The notes beneath the pieces are model-generated. The model was not told the origin of the DNA and did no database searches. It saw nothing but the letters and a program-made list of their open reading frames with translations. A stretch of DNA of 64,000 nt from Pusillimonas sp044464525 (GTDB taxonomy: Bacteria > Pseudomonadota > Gammaproteobacteria > Burkholderiales > Burkholderiaceae_B): contig NZ_JBIQLE010000016.1 of NCBI RefSeq assembly GCF_044464525.1, forward strand, positions 1 to 64,000, read 5' to 3'. Each line of letters opens with the position of its first letter. Position 1 is the stretch's first letter. Shown here piece after piece: positions 49,482 through 58,270 of the stretch. Made by a program: the position numbers and the translations under genes.

Positions 49482-50758
49482 ACATGCAAAAAGAGCCCTT
49501 TATGGATAGCAGCTACCTCACCGAAACCGCCAAGTCGGCCGATGACAGCACCTTGTTCGACGGCGCCCCTCTTACCGATAAGCAAAGGGCGCTGATCGCC
49601 AAGGTGGATCAGTACGGCGTCAAGTGGGCCGAACGCGCATTCAAGCACGATCGTGAAGCCAGTTTCCCCACGGAAAACTACCAAGACCTGCACGAAATGG
49701 GCTTTCTGGGCCTTTGCGTTCCCGAGCGCCTGGGCGGACTTGGCGCCGACTACCGCACCTACATGCTGGTGGCCTCGCGCATCTCCTATTACTGCGCCTC
49801 CACCGCCAACACCTTCAACATGCATAACGCCAACTCGCTGTGGACGGCCGGCATGGTCGATGCGATGGACCTCACCGACGAGCAGCGCGCCAGCCATGAA
49901 CGCAACCGGGCGCTGCACTACGGCAATATGCTGCAAGGCAAGATCTATTCACAGCCTTTCTCGGAAGGCAGCGGCGCCGCCGCCGGCAAACATCCTTTTG
50001 GCACCGTCGCCAAGCGCCAGGACGGCGGCTGGCTGATCAATGGCAAGAAGATCTTCGCCTCGCTGTCGGGCTCGGCCGACTACTACGGCGTGCTGTGCAC
50101 CGAAGACGTAGCCGACGCCACACTGGCCAACACGATGTTCATCGCCGTTCCGGCCGACGCCCAGGGCGTGTCCATCGTTGGCGACTGGGACCCCTTGGGC
50201 ATGCGCGGCACCGTGTCGCGCTCGCTGCTGTTCAAGGATGTGTTTGTTCCCGACACGGCCGAAATGATGCCGCAGGGCGTGTACATCAAGGCGGCCGCCA
50301 TGTACCCGCACATGTTCATGACGCTGACGCCCTGCTACATGGGCCTGGCCCAGGCCGCGTACGACTTTGCCGTAGCCTATTTGCGAGGCGAGGTCGAGGG
50401 CGTGAACGTAAAGCGCCGCATGTATCCCACCAAGCAAATCGGCATCGCCCAGATGTACGTCAAGTTGCAGCAGGCCTGGGCGCTGTTCCACCGCGTCACG
50501 TCCGAGTTCAAGGCCAACCCCTCGCGAGGCGAACGCATGCGCGCCTACGCTTGCCAGCACACCATTATGGAATACTGCGCCGAAATTTCCTCGGCCGCCG
50601 TGCGCGTATGCGGCGGGCAGGCCATGCTCAAGACCTTCCCGCTCGAGCGCATGTACCGCGACAGCCGCTGCGGCGCGCTGATGCTGCCCTGGACGTCGGA
50701 AATCTGCATCGACCGGCTGGGTTACGGCCTTCTGTACAACACAGGCGAGCGCGACTGA
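49478..50758 (+). CDS. Second acyl-CoA-dehydrogenase-fold flavoprotein, probable monooxygenase
   Basis: A 426-residue paralogue of 7351-8619, sharing TENYQDLHEMGFLGLC, GKIYSQPFSE, NGKKIFASLSGSADYYGVLCTE, VGDWDPLGMRGTVSR and CGGQAML. The dehydrogenase catalytic Glu site in the C-terminal YRDSRCGALMLPWTSEIC is Pro404, again pointing to a flavin-dependent monooxygenase rather than a CoA dehydrogenase. A separate flavin reductase is encoded 39 bases downstream. ATG 49478 overlaps the hydrolase stop; an internal ATG at 49502 is possible. Confidence 0.87.
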   Translation: MNMQKEPFMDSSYLTETAKSADDSTLFDGAPLTDKQRALIAKVDQYGVKWAERAFKHDREASFPTENYQDLHEMGFLGLCVPERLGGLGADYRTYMLVASRISYYCASTANTFNMHNANSLWTAGMVDAMDLTDEQRASHERNRALHYGNMLQGKIYSQPFSEGSGAAAGKHPFGTVAKRQDGGWLINGKKIFASLSGSADYYGVLCTEDVADATLANTMFIAVPADAQGVSIVGDWDPLGMRGTVSRSLLFKDVFVPDTAEMMPQGVYIKAAAMYPHMFMTLTPCYMGLAQAAYDFAVAYLRGEVEGVNVKRRMYPTKQIGIAQMYVKLQQAWALFHRVTSEFKANPSRGERMRAYACQHTIMEYCAEISSAAVRVCGGQAMLKTFPLERMYRDSRCGALMLPWTSEICIDRLGYGLLYNTGERD

Positions 50759-50797
50759 CCCGCCCGCAACATTCACGGAGACTCGCCCAAGCGAGAA

Positions 50798-51346
50798 ATG
50801 ACCATGCCACACGCCCAGACTTCCATGCGCCCCGCCACCGTCCGGACTCAGCCTGCGATCGCGCCCAAGCCCGAACTGCGCCATGCGTTCGGTCGCTTTG
50901 CCACAGGCATTGCGGTCATCACTACATTGGATGATCACGGGCAGCCCTACGGACTGACCATCAACTCTTTCGTCAGTGTTTCGATGGATCCGCCCTTGAT
51001 CAGCTGGAACGTGGTTCGGGGTTCGAATGCTCACGTCGTTATCGCCAGGGCCGGCCGCTTCGTGGTCAACGTACTGGCGAAGCACCAGCGCGACACTGCC
51101 CAGCAAATGACCGGCCCCATCGAACAACGGTTCGCGGGCGTGCCGCATCACCGGTCTTCGTCAGGCCTGCCCGTCATCGACGACACCCTGGCAACCTTCG
51201 AATGCGACACGCATTCGATGATTACTGTTGGCGATCATGATATTGTCCTGGGTACGGTCAAACAGTTCGAACACCGTGAAGGACGGCCACTGGTTTACTG
51301 GCGCGGCGGCTATGCCGTCGCCATGGCCTACGACAGTGATCACTAA
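50798..51346 (+). CDS. Flavin reductase of region B
   Basis: A 182-residue flavin reductase of the HpaC/split-barrel family. It has FGRFATGIAVITTLDDHGQPYGLTINSF-type blocks (in pieces: RFATGIAVITT, GLTINSFVSVSMDPPLISW), TFECDTHSMITVGDH and PLVYWRGGYAVA. The N-terminal 25 residues are extra. It lacks the MarR-like domain present in its region A counterpart. It would deliver reduced FMN or FAD to the upstream flavoprotein. The start could be 50798 or 50804. Confidence 0.88.
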   Translation: MTMPHAQTSMRPATVRTQPAIAPKPELRHAFGRFATGIAVITTLDDHGQPYGLTINSFVSVSMDPPLISWNVVRGSNAHVVIARAGRFVVNVLAKHQRDTAQQMTGPIEQRFAGVPHHRSSSGLPVIDDTLATFECDTHSMITVGDHDIVLGTVKQFEHREGRPLVYWRGGYAVAMAYDSDH

Positions 51347-51403
51347 GACCTGACAACAACTTAATCCAGTTCTTTCAAGCTAGTATAAAAATCGGAGAGA
51401 CAC

Positions 51404-52558
51404 ATGCAATACAGAAAACTATTTTCAACCCTGGCAGCCGGCATCGCCCTTGCCGCCACTGCGGCGGCGGCTCAAGCCGAGATCAAGATCGGCGTCATCT
51501 CGTCCAATACGGGGCCGGTGGCACTGATTGGAATTCCGCAAAACAATACCGTGCCGCTGCTACCCAAAGAGATCGCGGGCGAGTCGGTCAGGTACATCTC
51601 TTATGACGATGCCAGCGACCCATCCAATACGGTCACCCTCATCAAGAAACTGATCACTGAAGACAAGGTCGATGCAATCATCGGACCCTCAAGCTCGCCC
51701 AATGCCATGGCGTCGCTCGACTTCATCGCCGAAGCCAAAATGCCGCTGCTGGCGCCGGTGGGCACCATCGCCATCGTCCTGCCCATGGATGAAAAACGCA
51801 AATGGGTGTTCAAGACCACTCAAAACGACGGCCTGGTCGCAGATAAGCTCGTCGGTCATATGGTCAAAAGCGGTGTCAAGACACTCGGCTTCATCGGCTC
51901 AGGCGACACTTTCGGTGAAACCTGGTACGGGGTGATGCAAGACAAGCTCCAGGGCACCGGCATCGAAATTGTGGCCAACGAACGTTTCAGGCGGCCCGAC
52001 ACCTCGGTTACCGGCCAGGCATTGCGCGTTCTGGGCGCCAAGCCTGACGCCGTGCTAATCGCCGCCCCGGGCGGCCCAGCCGTGTTGCCTCATGCCACGC
52101 TCAAGGACATGAACTACAAAGGCACTTTCTATCAGACTCACGGTGCTGCGCTGAACGAGTTTCTGAAGCTTGGCGGCGCCAAGGTTGAAGACGCCATCGT
52201 GGCGGGCAGCATCATGCTCGCGCCCGATCAGGCGCCCGACAGCAATCCTGCGAAAAAAGTCGCTCTGGAGTACATGGAAGCCTACAAAAAGCTGCATGGC
52301 AACGACCCCGCCACCTTCGGCGGCAACGTGTACGATGCCGGCCTGCTGCTTCAGCAAGCCATTCCTGAAGCGCTTGAAAACGCCAAGCCTGGCACCGAAG
52401 AGTTCCGAGTCGCACTGCGCGATTCCCTCGAAAAAATCAAAGATCTGCCAGGAACCCAGGGCATCTACAACATGACACCCGAAGACCATAGCGGTTTTGA
52501 CGAGCGCGGCGTCGAGCTGCTCACCGTCAAAGATGGCAAGTGGCAACTTCTTAAATAA
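51404..52558 (+). CDS. Branched-chain-amino-acid-type periplasmic binding protein, region B
   Basis: A 384-residue binding protein with a signal peptide ending AAAQAE and blocks IKIGVISSNTGPVALIG, RYISYDDASDPSNTV, KVDAIIGPSSSPN and KTLGFIGSGDTFGETWY. Paralogous to the protein at 35174-36313. GGAGAGA precedes ATG 51404. It lies 57 bases after the flavin reductase and lacks neighbouring permease and ATPase genes, so it must pair with components encoded elsewhere. It is a candidate binder of the region B aromatic substrate. Confidence 0.87.
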   Translation: MQYRKLFSTLAAGIALAATAAAAQAEIKIGVISSNTGPVALIGIPQNNTVPLLPKEIAGESVRYISYDDASDPSNTVTLIKKLITEDKVDAIIGPSSSPNAMASLDFIAEAKMPLLAPVGTIAIVLPMDEKRKWVFKTTQNDGLVADKLVGHMVKSGVKTLGFIGSGDTFGETWYGVMQDKLQGTGIEIVANERFRRPDTSVTGQALRVLGAKPDAVLIAAPGGPAVLPHATLKDMNYKGTFYQTHGAALNEFLKLGGAKVEDAIVAGSIMLAPDQAPDSNPAKKVALEYMEAYKKLHGNDPATFGGNVYDAGLLLQQAIPEALENAKPGTEEFRVALRDSLEKIKDLPGTQGIYNMTPEDHSGFDERGVELLTVKDGKWQLLK

Positions 52559-52580
52559 GTCCCAACGCGTTTCACCCAAA

Positions 52581-52605
52581 CCATGGTCTTGATCAAAGGC
52601 CATGG
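52581..52605. repeat. Long hairpin between binding protein and oxidoreductase genes
   Basis: CCATGG (52581-52586) and CCATGG (52600-52605) flank an inner CTT-GATC-AAAG element, making a nearly continuous hairpin. No U-run follows. It could be a processing or stability element separating two halves of the operon. Confidence 0.4.
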
Positions 52606-52623
52606 CTCACCATCCAGCAGCAC

Positions 52624-53634
52624 ATGAACACGACACCACACATTCCGGAAGAGGGCTACGCCCTGGTATGCCGCGAATACGGTAATCCTCCCGACATACA
52701 ACGCCAGCCTCTTGGTCAAGCCGCCTCGCTCGGCAGCCACGACGTGCAGATCGACGTTCACTGCGCAGCGTTCAATTTCACCGATCATCTGCTGGTGGAA
52801 GGCCGCTACCAGGAACGGCCCGCGCTTCCTTTCGTTCCAGGCCTGGATGCCGCCGGGGTCGTGCGCTCGGTGGGCGAGGAAGTCAGCCGCTTCAAGCCCG
52901 GCGACAAAGTCATTTCCAGCGGCGTCGTGGGGGCTTGGTCCACTTGCCTTACCGCGCCGGAACACCGACTGGTTCCCGTGCCGGCAGGCCTGGATCCGGC
53001 TCATGCCGTGGCGTCCATCAATTCACACCTTACGGCCTACCACGGCCTGCTGGACCGCGCCCAGCTCAAGGCGAACGAGCGCGTACTGGTTCTGGGCGCC
53101 AACGGAGCGGTCGGCAAAGCCTGTGTACAGATAGCCCGGCATGCCGGCGCCATTGTCCATACCGTCGTGCGCCGCGATCGAGACACCTTTGAACTTGCGC
53201 GCGACGGCGATCCGTCCACGCAAAACGTTGCAGCCGATCAATTGAAAAACGGCCTGCGGCAATTGCTGGGAAATCTCGGCGCCGACGTCGTAGTTGATCC
53301 GGTGGGAGACCACTTCACTGAAGCCGCAGTGCGCAATCTTGCCTGGCGCGGACGCTTGCTGGTAGTTGGATTCGCTGCAGGCGACATACCTCGCATCCCC
53401 ACCAATCTGTTGCTGCTCAAGGGCTGCGGCATCTTGGGCGTCTATTGCGGCGGCTTGCTTATCCAGGAAACAAACGCCTTTACGGAACAATTAGCAGCGA
53501 TGCTCGAACTTATGAGGCAAGGCATATTGACACCTTCGCCGCACGAAATCATAGCCGGCGACGATTTCATTCAAGCATGGAACCGATACGCCACTGCCCC
53601 TAGCGGTACCAAAGTCGTATTGGGCTTCGCCTGA
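52624..53634 (+). CDS. MDR-family NADPH:quinone-type oxidoreductase
   Basis: A 336-residue medium-chain dehydrogenase/reductase of the zinc-independent quinone-oxidoreductase type. It has an N-terminal GroES-like domain (SLGSHDVQIDVHCAAFNFTD, FVPGLDAAGVV) and a Rossmann domain with LVLGANGAVGKACVQIARHAGA. No zinc-binding Cys cluster is visible. It probably reduces an enone or oxidises an alcohol using NAD(P)H. It sits 65 bases after the binding protein, behind a hairpin. Confidence 0.87.
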   Translation: MNTTPHIPEEGYALVCREYGNPPDIQRQPLGQAASLGSHDVQIDVHCAAFNFTDHLLVEGRYQERPALPFVPGLDAAGVVRSVGEEVSRFKPGDKVISSGVVGAWSTCLTAPEHRLVPVPAGLDPAHAVASINSHLTAYHGLLDRAQLKANERVLVLGANGAVGKACVQIARHAGAIVHTVVRRDRDTFELARDGDPSTQNVAADQLKNGLRQLLGNLGADVVVDPVGDHFTEAAVRNLAWRGRLLVVGFAAGDIPRIPTNLLLLKGCGILGVYCGGLLIQETNAFTEQLAAMLELMRQGILTPSPHEIIAGDDFIQAWNRYATAPSGTKVVLGFA

Positions 53635-53667
53635 GCCCAACATCATTTCATTCGCAAATTCCGCACC

Positions 53668-55581
53668 ATGAGCACCTCCGTCCAGCAAACACCTTCCGTC
53701 CAGCCTTTGCAGCGCAGCAACGCTCCGTTCCGCGCGGTCCGTTTCGCGCCCGTCCAGATCGATTTGCATACCCGGCCTGACGGCGCCTTGATCGTTTCCA
53801 ATCGGGAACCCCTGGCGCCCCTGCCGGTACGGCAACTGGGCGACTACCTGCGCCGGCATGCCGACCAGCGTCCTGATCACACTTTCCTGGCCGAAGCCGA
53901 TCCGCACGGCGGCTGGAGGCGGATCAGCTATTCGCAGGCTCGCAAACAGGTCGACGCGCTGTCGCAGTGGATGATCAATCTGGGCCTTCCCGACGATCGG
54001 CCCGTTATGGTGCTTAGCGAAAACAGCATCCACCACGGTTTGTTGCAACTGGCCGCGATGCAGATCGGCATTCCAGTCATGCCGGTATCCACCGCCTATA
54101 GTTTGATGTCGCGAACGTGCGGCAAGGTGGGCGACCTGGTCCAACGGTTTCAGCCTTCACTCATCTACGCTTCCGATCCCGCCCGCTATGGCAACGCGAT
54201 ACGTCTTGCCAAGACACTGGGCGACGCGCTGGTGCTTGCCGACGAGCCCGACGATGAAATGGTCGATGCCATTTTTGAAGACGCCCTGCAAGCGGCCCCC
54301 GCTCCCGAGCTTGAAATACGCTACAGCCGCATCGGCCTGGACGACACGGCGCGCCTGTTGCTTACTTCGGGCTCAACAGGCAACCCCAAAGGCGTCATCA
54401 TGACGCAGCGCAACATCATCTCGTCAGGGGTGTTGTGGGACCAGGTCTGGCCCTTTCTCGCCGACCAGCCCCTGACCCTGCTCGACTGGCTGCCATGGAA
54501 CCATACCGCCGGAGCGCATGGCACCTTCAGCATGGCCCTCAGGCATGGAGGCTCGTTATATATAGACGACGGCAAGCCGGTTCCAAAACTGATAGACCGC
54601 AGCATCGCCCATCTGCGCGAGCTGCGCCCCAACGTCATGGTCAACGTGCCGCGAGGGCTCGAGATGCTGGTGGCAAGCATGGAGGCCGACCCATCCATCG
54701 CCGACGATCTGTTCGCCAACCTGGAAGTCATCGTCTATGGCGGGGCGGCGCTATCGCTCGCCACGCTGCACCAGCTGGAACATTTCAGCGTCCAGGCGAC
54801 CGGCCGCCGCATTCCCATCTGCTCGTCGCTGGGCTCCACCGAAACCACCATGCCGGCCACTCTTATCTGGTGGCCCCCACATACGCCAGGTACCCTGGGC
54901 CTACCGGCCCCGGGAGTCGAGGCCAAACTGGTGCCGGATGGCGAACGTTACGAAATTCGTTTCAGGGGTGACAACATCACGCCCGGCTATCATCGCGACC
55001 CGCAAGCCAACCAGGACGCTTTCGACGAAGAGGGCTATCTGAAAACGGGCGACGCCGTAGCTTGGGCCAACCCTGACCATCCAGAGGAAGGCTTGGTCTA
55101 TGCGGGCCGGTTGGCCGAGAATTTCAAGCTTTCGACAGGAACCTGGGTATCGGTGGCTACGGTTCGCGGCGAATTGCTCGAACACTTGCGGCCCTGTGTA
55201 TCCGACGTGGTGCTGGCAGCACCCAATCAGCAAGAACTGGGCGCCATGCTGTTCATCGACTTCAACCGCGTGCGCAAGCAGTTTCCGGAATGCGGCAATT
55301 TTACTGAGCAGCAGATTGCCCAGCACGAAGCGCTAGTATGTCTGGTGTCGCAGGGCATCGAACAGTACAACACTCGGTTTCCGGGCAGCAGTACGCGGAT
55401 TGCGCGCGCCATGTTGCTAAACAGCCCGCCCAACATTGACATCGGCGAAATCACCGACAAGGGGCATATCAACCAGCGAGGCGTACTTGCCCAGCGCGAA
55501 CAAGACATGCAGCGCCTGTACCGCGCGCAAGAAAACGACCAAAACTGCCTCGTGTTCGCCTCTTCACGCACAACTACATAA
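53668..55581 (+). CDS. Feruloyl-CoA-synthase-like acyl-CoA ligase
   Basis: A 637-residue AMP-forming ligase. The P-loop is LLTSGSTGNPKGVI; further motifs are WLPWNHTAGAHGTF, VIVYGGAALS, SSLGSTETTM and the C-terminal LAENFKLSTGTWVSVATVRGE and ITDKGHINQRGVL, the last two very close to feruloyl-CoA synthases. It activates a carboxylate, possibly a hydroxycinnamate or related acid, to a CoA thioester. Position with an MDR oxidoreductase and GST suggests a CoA-dependent branch alongside NicX-type cleavage. ATG 53668 has no strong ribosome-binding site. Confidence 0.86.
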   Translation: MSTSVQQTPSVQPLQRSNAPFRAVRFAPVQIDLHTRPDGALIVSNREPLAPLPVRQLGDYLRRHADQRPDHTFLAEADPHGGWRRISYSQARKQVDALSQWMINLGLPDDRPVMVLSENSIHHGLLQLAAMQIGIPVMPVSTAYSLMSRTCGKVGDLVQRFQPSLIYASDPARYGNAIRLAKTLGDALVLADEPDDEMVDAIFEDALQAAPAPELEIRYSRIGLDDTARLLLTSGSTGNPKGVIMTQRNIISSGVLWDQVWPFLADQPLTLLDWLPWNHTAGAHGTFSMALRHGGSLYIDDGKPVPKLIDRSIAHLRELRPNVMVNVPRGLEMLVASMEADPSIADDLFANLEVIVYGGAALSLATLHQLEHFSVQATGRRIPICSSLGSTETTMPATLIWWPPHTPGTLGLPAPGVEAKLVPDGERYEIRFRGDNITPGYHRDPQANQDAFDEEGYLKTGDAVAWANPDHPEEGLVYAGRLAENFKLSTGTWVSVATVRGELLEHLRPCVSDVVLAAPNQQELGAMLFIDFNRVRKQFPECGNFTEQQIAQHEALVCLVSQGIEQYNTRFPGSSTRIARAMLLNSPPNIDIGEITDKGHINQRGVLAQREQDMQRLYRAQENDQNCLVFASSRTTT

Positions 55582-55590
55582 AGGTTCGGC

Positions 55591-56274
55591 ATGCCTGCTT
55601 CCATACACCTGTACGGTTCGCCCATCAGCACTTATTACAACAAGGTCAAGATCGCCTTGCTGGAGTACGGGCTGCCGTTCGAACAAATCGAGCATGCCCC
55701 CGGGGCGGGGCAATGGCCAGAGTCGGGCAGCCCAAGCGGCAAAATCCCTTTTCTGCGCCATGGCGACGATCTCATATATGAGTCGCAAGCCATCATCGAA
55801 TATCTCGAAGACATCCGGGACAATGACGCACCGTCGCTGTTCCCCGCTCAGGCGGCCCAACGCGCACACTGCCGCGAACTCATCCTGTACATAGAGCTTT
55901 ACCTGGATGCGCCGATGCGGCCCATCTACCAATCGGTGTTCTGGGGCAAAGAGATGCCGGCAGGGCTGCTGGAACGCACCCTGACAGAGGTCGAGCGTGG
56001 GCTGCTTTTGCTGAAGCGCAGGGCCATTCTTGATCCCTGGCTTTGTGGCGCCCAATTCACCCACGCGGACAGCGCGGGCTGGGTGCATCTAACCACCATC
56101 CAGTGGGCTCTGGCCATCGCAGGGCACAAAACCTTCATGGAAGAACACGCCCCCTGGCTGAGCGACTACCTGAATACACTGGCTCAACGGCCCAGCATCG
56201 CCCACGCGGAAGCCGACAGACGCGAAACCTCGAAGCGCATCAAGGCCGAACGCGCGGCGGCCAAAGGCGGCTGA
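55591..56274 (+). CDS. Glutathione S-transferase family protein
   Basis: A 227-residue GST-like protein. An N-terminal thioredoxin fold (LYGSPISTYYNKVKIALLEYG, GKIPFLRHGDDLIYESQAIIEYLED) is followed by an all-helical C-terminal domain. The SPISTYYNKV segment supplies the likely catalytic Ser or Tyr. It may isomerise or dechlorinate an intermediate (as maleylacetoacetate-type GSTs do) or detoxify electrophiles. It starts nine bases after the ligase stop, and is followed by a TetR gene one base later. Confidence 0.85.
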   Translation: MPASIHLYGSPISTYYNKVKIALLEYGLPFEQIEHAPGAGQWPESGSPSGKIPFLRHGDDLIYESQAIIEYLEDIRDNDAPSLFPAQAAQRAHCRELILYIELYLDAPMRPIYQSVFWGKEMPAGLLERTLTEVERGLLLLKRRAILDPWLCGAQFTHADSAGWVHLTTIQWALAIAGHKTFMEEHAPWLSDYLNTLAQRPSIAHAEADRRETSKRIKAERAAAKGG

Positions 56275-56275
56275 T

Positions 56276-56887
56276 ATGGCCCGCCCCAAGTCGCTCGACT
56301 ACGAAGATCGAAAGCAGGAAATCTTGCGTTCGGCTGCGGTTATGTTTGCCAAGAAAGGCTATAACGAAACCTTGCTGGAGGACATTGCCGAGCACTGCGG
56401 CATCGGCAAATCATCGCTTTACCACTACCACCGTTCCAAGCACGCCATCCTGTACGGACTGATCAAATGGAAAATTGAAGACCTGGCATGGAAGGTCGAC
56501 GCCGCGGTGGAAACGGCCAATACTCCTGAAGAGCAGTTTCATGCGATGACCACCACGCTCGTCAGTGAGTATCTTCGTGTGCCGGACGAAATCACGGTGC
56601 TGCTGACCATGCCCCGCCATCTGAATGCAGCCGCCAAAAGCTCCATATCCGAAATACAGCACCGCATCATCAACCGGATGGTGCTGCTGGCTCAGGCCTT
56701 GCGGCCTGATGTGGACATTCCACGCAAGAAGCTCACAGCCATGGCCATGCTGTATTTCGGCATGACGAACTGGATACACGTCTGGTACAAGCCCACTGGT
56801 TCAATCAACGCCGCCGAGCTGTCAGGCATGATTGTGCGCATTTTTCTGGATGGCATTCATGGAATGGACCCGGTCCAGTTAACCTGA
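56276..56887 (+). CDS. TetR-family regulator of region B
   Basis: A 203-residue TetR-type regulator. N-terminal HTH: ILRSAAVMFAKKGYNETLLEDIAEHCGIGKSSLYHYHRSKHAIL in pieces, with the YHYHRSKHAI recognition segment. A C-terminal ligand domain follows. It is the last gene of the region B cluster and starts one base after the GST stop, so it is likely co-transcribed and autoregulated. It could control the whole cluster or only the ligase branch. Binding sites are not established. Confidence 0.86.
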   Translation: MARPKSLDYEDRKQEILRSAAVMFAKKGYNETLLEDIAEHCGIGKSSLYHYHRSKHAILYGLIKWKIEDLAWKVDAAVETANTPEEQFHAMTTTLVSEYLRVPDEITVLLTMPRHLNAAAKSSISEIQHRIINRMVLLAQALRPDVDIPRKKLTAMAMLYFGMTNWIHVWYKPTGSINAAELSGMIVRIFLDGIHGMDPVQLT

Positions 56888-56931
56888 GCATGGGGCGGAC
56901 GAAAACGACCCCGTTGCCCTGGCCGGCAACT

Positions 56932-58143
56932 TTACGCTCGCACCCGTAGCCTGGCGCTTAGCCGCAACGTTATCGCGATTCCAATCGTGGCGGCCGTGCC
57001 TGTTACGGCCCAGGTAAGATGCCAGCCTCCCGCCAATGTGGCCACCCACGCCACGAGCGGCGGCCCGGCAAACTGGCCCGCAGCGGACACTTGCTGCATC
57101 CAGCCTATTGACGTGGACATGGTGTCGGAAGACGGCGCAAGCTTGATCACCAGGAAAAACAACGTGGTCGGGATCAGCCCCCCGACGGTCGAAAAGGTAA
57201 GCACCATCAGAAACTGCAGCCATACCGGCGACCCAATGCCAAACGCGATGAAGGTGGTCGCGATCATCGTGACATAGCCTATGATCATCAGCCTGCCGGC
57301 CGACGCCCCGCGCTGCAGAAAGCGTCCGGCGCCGTAACAGCCCACGGCGTTAATGCCCGCCACCAGGGCGGTTAGCACCCCTGCCAGCGGCCCGGAAATG
57401 CCCGCCACGGTATAGATGGTCGGCAAGAACCCGATTACCGCCACCCACTGGCCCGCATAAAAGCCAAAACACAACGCCAATAACCAGTTGTTCTCGGATG
57501 TCAGCGTCCTGCGCACGATGGTCCAGGCAGAGGAGCGCTCGGCACGGCCGGGCCGAATGGGGTCGGACGGCAGCATGCGCCACGCCAGCACCATGACGGC
57601 CAGGGTGACCGCTGTCAATAACCACCACAACACTCGCCAATTGGCCACGCTCAACACCCATGACCCGCCCAGCAAGACAAGAACCGCCCCGGTAGGAATG
57701 TAAGTGCCCCACACACCCACCAGACGCGCCAGTTGACTGGGTTTGACCAAACGCCGCAGCAAGGCCGGCCCCGGCATGGCCACCATCAGGAAGCCACAGC
57801 CTTCAATGCCGCGAAATACCAGCATCAGTGTCTTGTCGACGAACACCGCGCCCGCCGCCGATGCAAGGCTGAGCAGCAACAAGCCCAGCAAGAGGCAGCG
57901 TCGCAGCCCGATCTTCTCGGCGAAAAGGCCCATCATCAAGCCCAAGGCCATACCGGCCATTTGAACCAGCGACAGCAGGAAGCCCGACTCCACCAGGGAT
58001 AGGCCCAGTTCGGCCTGCAGGGCGGGCAAGGCCGGCGGCAGTTTCCAGATATGCAGGGCAGTGGTAATACCCGCCAATACAACCAGATAAGCCATTGCCG
58101 TCGTATCGACCGAAGATGGCTTGCCAGTAGAAGAAGTAGACAT
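56932..58143 (-). CDS. MFS transporter (first of divergent pair)
   Basis: A 403-residue major facilitator superfamily permease with about twelve hydrophobic segments and the loop 2-3 motif MGLFAEKIGLRRCLL. The N-terminal pattern (LHIWKLPPALPALQAELGLSLVESGFLLSLVQMAG in parts) resembles cyanate/nitrate-type MFS proteins. ATG 58143 has an AGGG about six bases away; longer frames start at 58176 and 58230. Divergent from another MFS gene across a candidate operator. Substrate unknown; it may export or import a pathway compound. Confidence 0.85.
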   Translation of the reverse strand: MSTSSTGKPSSVDTTAMAYLVVLAGITTALHIWKLPPALPALQAELGLSLVESGFLLSLVQMAGMALGLMMGLFAEKIGLRRCLLLGLLLLSLASAAGAVFVDKTLMLVFRGIEGCGFLMVAMPGPALLRRLVKPSQLARLVGVWGTYIPTGAVLVLLGGSWVLSVANWRVLWWLLTAVTLAVMVLAWRMLPSDPIRPGRAERSSAWTIVRRTLTSENNWLLALCFGFYAGQWVAVIGFLPTIYTVAGISGPLAGVLTALVAGINAVGCYGAGRFLQRGASAGRLMIIGYVTMIATTFIAFGIGSPVWLQFLMVLTFSTVGGLIPTTLFFLVIKLAPSSDTMSTSIGWMQQVSAAGQFAGPPLVAWVATLAGGWHLTWAVTGTAATIGIAITLRLSARLRVRA

Positions 58144-58232
58144 AAAAAACCCTGCAACAACGACGACTTGCGGCATTATCGCCGACCAGGAATTGCGCCG
58201 CCGTTTTATGGAACCCCGATATTGTGGCACAC

Positions 58233-58246
58233 TGAACGGTTGTTCA
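58233..58246. promoter_or_regulatory. Candidate operator between divergent MFS genes
   Basis: TGAAC-GGTT-GTTCA is a perfect 5-bp inverted repeat with a 4-base centre, followed by another GTTCA at 58256-58260, giving three half-sites between the two start codons. TetR-type operators often have this shape. Regulator unknown. Confidence 0.45.
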
Positions 58247-58270
58247 ATATTTAGTGTTCACTCAATCCAC

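Noticed and set aside
49949..51151. 400-codon open frame on the - strand opposite the region B flavoprotein and reductase
   Set aside because: Antisense shadow of two strongly conserved genes; composition (many Arg, His, Gly) is typical of shadow frames.
58121..58270. N-terminal extension of the second MFS gene
   Set aside because: The extra 50 codons overlap the start region of the divergent MFS gene and the operator, and encode no membrane segment.
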